A stretch of 8,988 nucleotides of DNA from CAZECE01 sp964510525 (GTDB taxonomy: Bacteria > Pseudomonadota > Gammaproteobacteria > Pseudomonadales > JANQJO01), in the NCBI GenBank assembly GCA_964510525.1, contig CAZECE010000027.1, forward strand, positions 1-8,988, given 5' to 3'. The first letter of the stretch is position 1; each line of letters begins with the position of its first letter. A program made the translations under genes and the position numbers. Of the stretch, positions 1-5,503 are shown one piece after another. The notes under the pieces are model-generated. The model was not told the origin of the DNA and made no database searches. It was given only the letters and a program-made list of their open reading frames with translations.

Positions 1-2762
1 AGCATGATTAAGCCTATTTGCGAATAAATGTTGAGGGTTTCATTAAACATATACAGCCCCAACAACCCGCCTCCGGCCACGGCGGGAACAGTGAGCATGA
101 TAATCAATGGGTGAATAAAACTTTCAAATTGTGCCGCTAAAACCAAAAACACAATCATCAGCCCTAATAAAAAAACGAACCGCATCGAATCGCTTGAGTT
201 CATCAGATCCTGGCTCTGACCCTTGTAATCAATAATGGCGTGCTCGGGTAATTTTTCATTGACGAGCGTTTTTAAATACTCGAGTGCGTTGCCTAAAGGT
301 AACTGCTCATCTAAATTGGCCTCCAACGTAATAGAGCGGACCCGATTGAACCGTCGTAACGCGTCTGAAGCACCGTATTCGGTAATATCGACGAGGTTGG
401 AAAGCGGAATCAGTTCGCCGGTTCGCTCTGAGCGTACTTGAATGCTGCTTAAATCGTTAAAGGATTGCTGTTGTGAGCGCTCGCCTTCCACAATGACATC
501 GTATTCTTCACCATTGTCTAAAAAGGTCGTGACCAGGCGACCGCCCATCAATGTTTGCAGCGTGCGTCCAATTTCTTCAATCGTGACGCCCAAATCGGAC
601 GCTCGGTGGTAGTTTACTTTGAAATCGATTTGCGGGCGGGTGGGTTTAAGATCCCCATCCAGTCCTTTGAAGCCGGGGTTATTGTCGTTAATGTTGTTCA
701 ATAAAGTCTGTTGCCATTGGGTTAATTCTTCATATGTAGCGCCCCCAACCACAAACTGCACGGGTTTGCCCGTACCGCCGCCTAAGCCTTGCCGCATGAT
801 CGGAAAGGCACGAACGCCGGGCAGTGAGCTGAGTTTTTGTCGGACTTCGTTCATGATCACATTCGCCGGCCTTCTCACAGACCAATCTTCTAAAATGACA
901 ATCACAAAACCGCCATTAAAATTTTCAATATTGCCAAACCCTCTGGGAGCCCTGACCAACAAACGTTTGAATTCACCGTTATCCACATAAGGCATGAGTC
1001 GGCGCTCAATTTCCGTCATGTATTCTTCAATGTATTGATAGCTCGCGCCTTCTGGGCCTTTGACCACAACAAAAAAAGCGCCACGGTCTTCTTTGGGGGC
1101 AAACTCTTGTTCAACTTGGGTGAAGAGCCAAACGCTTGTTGCGGTCAGACCGATAAAAACAGCGCTGCTGAGCAGGGGTCGCTTGAGAATCGCTTTTACG
1201 GAGTTTACATACGCGGTGGTGATTGTGGAGATTGTGGTGATTGTTGAGATGTGACGCTCTTTTTGAGGAGCTTGCGCTTGGTTGTTTTTTAAAAACAAAG
1301 AGGATAATGCGGGCGTTAAGGTCAGGGCCACCAGTGATGAAAAACACACTGCCGCCACAATGGTCATCGCAAATTCGGTAAATAATCGGCCGGTGTCGCC
1401 TTCCAAAAACGTAATGGGCACAAAAACGGCCACTAACACTAAGGTTGTTGCTAAGACGGCAAAGCCAACCTCTTTGGCGCCTAAGTAGGCCGCCAAGAGA
1501 GGCGGTTGGTTTTCTTCTTGGATGTGCCTGACGATGTTTTCAAGCATGACAATGGCATCATCAACGACCAAGCCAATGGCCAACACCAAAGCCAACAAAC
1601 TTAACAGATTAATTGAGTAACCCAAGGCGTAGATGATGATAAAGGAGGCCATGAGTGAGATCGGTACGGTGATCGCTGGAATCAGCATGGCGCGAACGTT
1701 ACGTAAAAATAAATAAATCACCAAGACCACGCAGGCGATGGCGATCAGCAATGTTTTGTAGACCTCTTTAATAGAGGCTTCGACAAAAACAGCGGCATCG
1801 TAACTTTGAGAGATTTTCATGCCTTCTGGTAAGTTGGGTCGAAGTCGTGCACTTAAGGCTCTGACCTGTTGTGAGACCTCGATGGTATTAGCGGTGGATT
1901 GCTTGATCACGCCAATGCCGACCATCGGATCCCCATTGCCGCGAAAAAACAGCCGATCTTCAACAACGCCTTTTTCCACTCGGGCGACTTCGCCTAACCG
2001 AATCAAATGCCCATCCGGACCTTTGCTGAGCACGAGATTGGCGAAGTCTTCGGGGGTTTTAAAATAACGGTCGACCCGGGCTTTAAAAATTTGCTCTTTG
2101 AGTTGCAGTGTCCCGGCGGGCAGTTCAATGTTTTGGGCTCGTAACGCGCGCTCTACATCGCCAGCTGTCAGATTGCGAGCGGCCAACGCGCCGCGATCCA
2201 GCCAAATACGCATCGCATACCGCAATCCACCGCCAATACGGACTCGAGCAACGCCGTCTAATGCCGCGTATTGATCAACGAGGTAACGATCGGCGTAGTC
2301 TGTGAGCTCATAGACGCTCATGTGTTCGCTGGAGAGGTTTTGCCAGATAATTACATCGTCGTTGCTGTCAGCTTTTTGTACTTCAGGGGGCAGAGCCTCT
2401 TCGGGTAAGTTGTCTTGAATGCCTGAAACGCGATCTCGAATGTCGTTCGCGGCTTCATCGATGTCGCGTTGAATGGAAAACTCAATCGTGACTCGGGATT
2501 GACCATCGGAAGAGATGGAATCTAAGGTGCGTATGCCTTCAACGCCCGCGATTCGTTCCTCGATTAATTCCGTAATGCGGGTTTCGACGATGTTGGCGGG
2601 AGCGCCTGGGTATTCCACTTCTACCGTAACGATTGGAGGATCAATATTAGGGTATTCTCGTAACGACAGGCGTTCGATGGAGACCAGGCCAAAGGTGACC
2701 AATAAGATGGATAAAACAATGGCAATGACGGGTCGTTTGACGGAGATATCGGAAATCAGCAT
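1..2762 (-). CDS. RND efflux permease, HAE-1 (AcrB-like) family, 3'-truncated by window edge
   Basis: This is the inner-membrane proton/drug antiporter of a tripartite efflux pump. I translated it by hand from the ATG at 2762 and the frame stays open for 920 codons to the window edge. The N terminus (MLISDISVKRPVIAIVLSIL) is the usual cytoplasmic start and TM1 of HAE-1 permeases. Periplasmic porter segments follow at about 35-330. TM2-TM6 lie at about 335-490, and the TM4 motif GLVVDDAIVMLENI carries D401-D402, matching the AcrB Asp pair D407/D408 of the proton relay. A cytoplasmic loop (about 491-520) contains a duplicated ISTITT. TM7 begins near 530, the second porter half spans about 555-855, and TM8-TM9 follow. 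The sequence stops in TM10, just before the expected conserved Lys (AcrB K940). Family length is about 1030-1050 residues. The start overlaps the preceding stop by one base (TGATG), with only a weak AAGGG upstream, so translational coupling is likely. Substrate is unknown. Confidence 0.95.
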   Translation of the reverse strand, partial: MLISDISVKRPVIAIVLSILLVTFGLVSIERLSLREYPNIDPPIVTVEVEYPGAPANIVETRITELIEERIAGVEGIRTLDSISSDGQSRVTIEFSIQRDIDEAANDIRDRVSGIQDNLPEEALPPEVQKADSNDDVIIWQNLSSEHMSVYELTDYADRYLVDQYAALDGVARVRIGGGLRYAMRIWLDRGALAARNLTAGDVERALRAQNIELPAGTLQLKEQIFKARVDRYFKTPEDFANLVLSKGPDGHLIRLGEVARVEKGVVEDRLFFRGNGDPMVGIGVIKQSTANTIEVSQQVRALSARLRPNLPEGMKISQSYDAAVFVEASIKEVYKTLLIAIACVVLVIYLFLRNVRAMLIPAITVPISLMASFIIIYALGYSINLLSLLALVLAIGLVVDDAIVMLENIVRHIQEENQPPLLAAYLGAKEVGFAVLATTLVLVAVFVPITFLEGDTGRLFTEFAMTIVAAVCFSSLVALTLTPALSSLFLKNNQAQAPQKERHISTITTISTITTAYVNSVKAILKRPLLSSAVFIGLTATSVWLFTQVEQEFAPKEDRGAFFVVVKGPEGASYQYIEEYMTEIERRLMPYVDNGEFKRLLVRAPRGFGNIENFNGGFVIVILEDWSVRRPANVIMNEVRQKLSSLPGVRAFPIMRQGLGGGTGKPVQFVVGGATYEELTQWQQTLLNNINDNNPGFKGLDGDLKPTRPQIDFKVNYHRASDLGVTIEEIGRTLQTLMGGRLVTTFLDNGEEYDVIVEGERSQQQSFNDLSSIQVRSERTGELIPLSNLVDITEYGASDALRRFNRVRSITLEANLDEQLPLGNALEYLKTLVNEKLPEHAIIDYKGQSQDLMNSSDSMRFVFLLGLMIVFLVLAAQFESFIHPLIIMLTVPAVAGGGLLGLYMFNETLNIYSQIGLIM
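1215..1250 (-). repeat. 18-base tandem duplication in the permease gene
   Basis: Units 1233-1250 and 1215-1232 match at 16 of 18 positions and encode ISTITT-ISTITT (residues 505-516). Each unit is itself two related 9-mers (ATC-TC-ACA / ATC-ACC-AC). It lies in the cytoplasmic loop between TM6 and TM7, away from the transport path. Confidence 0.85.
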
Positions 2763-3922
2763 CAGTCAGGCTGCCCTTTTTTTAATTCATTTTGCCCACT
2801 TTGTAATTCATTTTGTTCGCGTTGCAATAAAGTCGTTAAGGGTTGTTGCCCTTGGTCTTGCGTTAGGATTTTTATGGGCGCACCGGGGCGGATTTTAATT
2901 AAGCCATGTGTGACCACTTTATCCCCGGCTTTCAGCCCCGTTAAGATTTCAACGCGGCCATTGTATCGGCTGCCGACCGTGATGGGCTGTTTTACTGTGG
3001 TTAGGGTGTCATTGAGTGTGGTGATCAAATAAACATGGTGCTGATCACCTGCCATCATCACGGCCTCTTCGAGCAATGTGAGGCTTGTGCGTTGGTTTTT
3101 GTGCAGAATAATGGTCATTAACAAGCCTGGTTTGAGTCGTTGCTGTGGATTCTCCAGCAGGGCGCGGGCTTTGATCGCGCGCGAGACGGGGTTAATGCGA
3201 CTGTCTATGCTGCTGATTTTGCCTTCGAACACGTCGTTGGGGAAAGCATCCGTGGTGGCTGAAATCATCACGCCGTTTTTCAAACTGCTTAAAAAGACTT
3301 CGGGCACCCAGAAATCGAGTTTCATCACGCTTAAATCATCCAGCGTGGTGATTCGTGTGTTGGGCTGCACTAAGGCGCCGGGGCTGATTTCTCTGAGCCC
3401 GAGGGTGCCACTGAAAGGCGCCTTGATGATTCTTAAATTGATGCGCGCTTTAATGGCTTCTATACGGGCTTTGGCGGCTGCGGCGTTCAGTTTTGCGGTA
3501 TCCAACGCCGAAGCGCTCGCCGCGCCTTTTTTTACCAGCGGTTGCAGGCGCTGAATTTGTTTTTCGGCTTCTAATAGAACGGATTGTTGTTCATTGAGTT
3601 CGGCGTTTTCCTCGGCGATGTCCATCTCTACCAGGAGATCGCCTTGAGCGACGGCTTGATTGTCTTCAAAATGAATGTGAGTAATCTGCTCGGTTACCGT
3701 GGCCGTCACGTTAATGCTTTCATTGGCCAATAAGGTGCCAAGCACCTCAACTTGATCGGAGATGTTGGCGTTTTTTACCGTGGTGGCAATGACTTCAATA
3801 GGTGGTTTTTTAATAGGTGGTTTTTTTGTTTGCGCAACACTGGGTAGGCTTACTCCGAAGAGGCAGAGGGCGAAGAACACTGTTCGGTATTGGAAAGGTG
3901 GGCGTAATTGAATGATTCTCAT
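2762..3922 (-). CDS. RND periplasmic adaptor (membrane fusion protein, AcrA/MexA-like)
   Basis: This 386-residue adaptor links the permease to the outer-membrane channel. Residues 1-30 look like a Sec signal peptide with a cut after PSVA (A30). There is no lipobox, so it is probably soluble and periplasmic. The layout is typical of the family: a first lipoyl half with VEVLGTLLANESINVTATV (58-76), a charged, Ala-rich helical hairpin (about 103-162), the second lipoyl half with IKAPFSGTLGLREISPGALV (166-185), a beta-barrel region starting at LDFWVPE (202-208), and a membrane-proximal domain with ILTGLKAGDKVVTHGL (326-341). Length is normal. Its ATG overlaps the outer-membrane factor stop by 4 bases (ATGA), and no Shine-Dalgarno is visible before it, which suggests translational coupling. 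Two short in-frame duplications lie at the ends of the mature protein: KKPPI twice near the N terminus, and QNELQSG/QNELKKG at the C terminus. Substrate is not predictable from this sequence. Confidence 0.95.
   Translation of the reverse strand: MRIIQLRPPFQYRTVFFALCLFGVSLPSVAQTKKPPIKKPPIEVIATTVKNANISDQVEVLGTLLANESINVTATVTEQITHIHFEDNQAVAQGDLLVEMDIAEENAELNEQQSVLLEAEKQIQRLQPLVKKGAASASALDTAKLNAAAAKARIEAIKARINLRIIKAPFSGTLGLREISPGALVQPNTRITTLDDLSVMKLDFWVPEVFLSSLKNGVMISATTDAFPNDVFEGKISSIDSRINPVSRAIKARALLENPQQRLKPGLLMTIILHKNQRTSLTLLEEAVMMAGDQHHVYLITTLNDTLTTVKQPITVGSRYNGRVEILTGLKAGDKVVTHGLIKIRPGAPIKILTQDQGQQPLTTLLQREQNELQSGQNELKKGQPD
2774..2815 (-). repeat. 21-base tandem duplication at the 3' end of the adaptor gene
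   Basis: Units 2795-2815 and 2774-2794 match at 18 of 21 positions and encode QNELQSG-QNELKKG, close to the C terminus. The lower-coordinate copy carries the AAAGGG that is the only ribosome-binding-like sequence before the permease ATG. Confidence 0.85.
3797..3826 (-). repeat. Perfect 15-base tandem duplication in the adaptor gene
   Basis: Two identical 15-base units (3797-3811 and 3812-3826) encode KKPPI-KKPPI at residues 33-42, immediately after the predicted signal peptide cut. Each unit ends in a T-run on the plus strand. The segment is a flexible linker before the first lipoyl strand. Confidence 0.9.
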
Positions 3923-5370
3923 GGGGCGTGTTCCGTTTGTGGGGCGTGTTCTATTTGCTCTTCCGGGTTGCCATTATCAGGGATAGACGACCCCAGAGCC
4001 AATTGCAACTGAATGCGAGTTTGAATCAGCGAGAGTCTTTCGGCGATTAAGTCTCGTTCACTATTTTTCAACTCACGCGTGGCATCAATTACCCCAAGGT
4101 AGTTATCGATGCCTTGTTGATAGCGCTCTTCAGAGGCTTTTAACGTGCGCTGTAATACCTCGGCTTGTTGCTCGAGCGTGCTTAAAAACAAAGATTGGTG
4201 ATGCTCGGCGATGATTAGATTCGAGACCTCTTCAATGGCATCAAGATACGCTTGCGTAAATGCCATCAGTTGCGCTTGGTATGCTTGTTGCCCCTGATGC
4301 CGTTCGGCTTTGCGGCGTTCCCAGTCGAGAATCGGCTGCATAAAACCGGCGTTCAGAGAGGCGACCGTGCTGTTGAATTCAATGTTTTTTCGAAAACCCA
4401 GGCGGCCGATTAAATCAAAGCTGGGAAAATAGTTGGTGTCGAGGATGTCTTGGTTGGCGTCGGCGGCGGCCAAGGAGGCGTTAAGGGCGCGCAAGTCGGG
4501 GCGATCGAGAAGCAGTGATGTCGGCAGAGTGGTGATTGGGCTGTTCTCGTTAGGTGACAGGAAAGGGGTTGTAGAGAGAATTCGAGGTTGATTATCGGGT
4601 TCAAAGCCCAGCAGCGTATCCAATTGGTTTTCGAGCTGAGCGGCGCGAGCTTTCGCGAGGGGGATACGCTTTTGGCTATCTAGTACTTGCGCTTGTTGTC
4701 GTAATACGTCCACTTGATTGCCGATGCCTTGCTTGAATCGCAAGCTGAGTAACTTCTCGAGTTTGCTGTCGAGTTGCGCTTGAGACTCGAGCAGGGCGAT
4801 GCGTTGATTTTCGGAGAGAATGCTGAAGTAGGTACTGGCGATTGAGCCACTTAAAGACAGCTGCAGGCCAATCACATTTTCATGTTGCGACAGGGCGTTT
4901 AATTCGGCCCGCTGGGTGGCGTTGCGCAGGCGTTTAAAGAAATCCGGTTGCCAAGAGGTGGTGAGGTCGAGATCGTAGCGGGTAAAGCGATTGCCGTTAT
5001 CGACCGCAATTTTGTTCCAGCCGCCATCAATGTTCAGCTCAGGTAAGCGTCGGCTACGAATCAGGGGTTTTTCTTGCAATGCGCTGTCGTATCTCGCCAA
5101 AGCGGCTTGCAGCGAAAAATTGCTCGTTAATCCCTGCTTGATCAGTTGATTGAGTTGAGCATGTTCAAACTGATGCCACCAGGGCTCAATGATTATTTCT
5201 TTATTTTCAAGAGAGCCGTGCGAATTAAGAGAGTCGTGGGAATTAAGAGAGTCGTGCAGCTGTTGTCGGTTAGCATCAAGCCTGGCTTCAGACGATGGCT
5301 GGGTTTTAATGGAGCTGCAAGAGCAGAGCAGCAGTAAACCTATGGTGATCAATGTTGGGCGAATGGACAT
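3919..5370 (-). CDS. Outer-membrane efflux lipoprotein, TolC/NodT family
   Basis: This 483-residue protein is the outer-membrane exit channel of the pump. It starts with a lipoprotein signal peptide: MSIRP, a hydrophobic core, then lipobox L15-C16-S17-C18, with C18 the likely lipidated residue. Outer-membrane efflux protein signatures occur in both repeats: ALARYDSALQ (90-99), SWQPDFFKRLRN (139-150, the usual WexDxFG(R/K) region), FKQGIGNQVDVLRQQAQV (212-229), LLLDRPDLRALNASLAAADAN (286-306), YFPSFDLIGRLGF (314-326) and YQQGIDNYLGVIDATRELKNSE (417-438). Length fits the NodT family. It is first in a three-gene operon, unlike the common adaptor-permease-channel order. No Shine-Dalgarno is visible before the ATG. 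I keep this start because it gives a clean signal peptide and lipobox. Tandem repeats sit just after the signal peptide (residues 39-53) and at the extreme C terminus (EHAP twice). The local regulator, if any, is not in the window. Confidence 0.95.
   Translation of the reverse strand: MSIRPTLITIGLLLLCSCSSIKTQPSSEARLDANRQQLHDSLNSHDSLNSHGSLENKEIIIEPWWHQFEHAQLNQLIKQGLTSNFSLQAALARYDSALQEKPLIRSRRLPELNIDGGWNKIAVDNGNRFTRYDLDLTTSWQPDFFKRLRNATQRAELNALSQHENVIGLQLSLSGSIASTYFSILSENQRIALLESQAQLDSKLEKLLSLRFKQGIGNQVDVLRQQAQVLDSQKRIPLAKARAAQLENQLDTLLGFEPDNQPRILSTTPFLSPNENSPITTLPTSLLLDRPDLRALNASLAAADANQDILDTNYFPSFDLIGRLGFRKNIEFNSTVASLNAGFMQPILDWERRKAERHQGQQAYQAQLMAFTQAYLDAIEEVSNLIIAEHHQSLFLSTLEQQAEVLQRTLKASEERYQQGIDNYLGVIDATRELKNSERDLIAERLSLIQTRIQLQLALGSSIPDNGNPEEQIEHAPQTEHAP
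3922..3957 (-). repeat. 18-base tandem duplication at the 3' end of the outer-membrane factor gene
   Basis: Two copies, 3940-3957 and 3922-3939, match at 16 of 18 positions and encode QIEHAP-QTEHAP, the last residues before the stop. The second copy touches the adaptor start codon, so the duplication forms the whole upstream leader of the next gene and may explain its missing ribosome binding site. Confidence 0.85.
5211..5256 (-). repeat. 18-base tandem repeat, about 2.5 copies, in the outer-membrane factor gene
   Basis: Units at 5211-5228 and 5229-5246 differ at 2 of 18 positions, followed by a 10-base partial copy at 5247-5256. On the protein side this gives HDSLNS-HDSLNS-HGSL (about residues 39-54), a polar linker between the lipidated Cys and the folded barrel. 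The period is a multiple of three, so copy changes keep the frame. Confidence 0.9.
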
Positions 5371-5412
5371 GGTCAGCCAGAGAAATGAGGGTTCAATTAA
5401 CGCTTAAGGCTA

Positions 5413-5427
5413 CTAAGTATAGCTTAG
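5413..5427. promoter_or_regulatory. Short inverted repeat over the -10 box, candidate operator
   Basis: CTAAG-TATAG-CTTAG is a perfect 5-base inverted repeat with a 5-base centre. It covers the candidate -10 box, where a repressor would block polymerase. Efflux operons are often controlled by local repressors such as TetR or MarR types, but none is encoded in the window. The repeat is short enough to be chance. Confidence 0.3.
5416..5421 (-). promoter_or_regulatory. Possible -10 box of the efflux operon promoter
   Basis: The minus strand reads TATACT here, five of six matches to the sigma70 -10 consensus, about 45 bases upstream of the first efflux ATG. With a 17-base spacer the -35 position reads TGCGCT, which is poor, and there is no extended -10 TG. 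If real, the promoter would be weak or depend on an activator. A single hexamer in AT-rich intergenic DNA can occur by chance. Confidence 0.35.
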
Positions 5428-5481
5428 GAAAGGGAGGCAGCGCAGTTAAAACCTTGATTTAGCAGCTGTTATCTTAGGAGG

Positions 5482-5503
5482 TTGGCCGGCCTATGCCGGC
5501 TAA
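5482..5503 (-). terminator. GC hairpin overlapping the pilY1 stop codon, possible terminator
   Basis: The arms GCCGGC (5485-5490) and GCCGGC (5495-5500), each its own reverse complement, are separated by CTAT, and two further A-T pairs flank them after one weak position. The pilY1 TAG (5502-5500) overlaps one arm. The downstream minus-strand sequence (CCAACCTCCTAAGATAACAG) has no U-run, so it is not a textbook intrinsic terminator. It could instead protect the 3' end of the mRNA or stall polymerase for Rho. The hairpin is seen; its role is inferred. Confidence 0.4.

Larger units (their letters stand above)
5371..5499. other. Intergenic region between pilY1 and the efflux operon
   Basis: These 129 bases are the only non-coding stretch in the window. 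They hold most of a GC hairpin next to the pilY1 stop and a possible -10 box inside a short inverted repeat. The leader just before the efflux ATG is pyrimidine-rich and lacks a Shine-Dalgarno. No regulator gene or tRNA fits here. Confidence 0.8.

Noticed and set aside
619..990. 123-residue plus-strand open frame
   Set aside because: It lies antisense within the well-supported permease gene and shows no recognisable motif; it is a shadow frame.
3078..3554. 158-residue plus-strand open frame
   Set aside because: It is fully antisense to the adaptor, and its apparent Ala/Leu-rich stretches mirror the adaptor's helical hairpin.
5476..5495. Perfect AGGAGGT on the plus strand followed by an ATG
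   Set aside because: The ATG at 5493 gives only five codons before a stop. No plus-strand gene follows, so this is chance.
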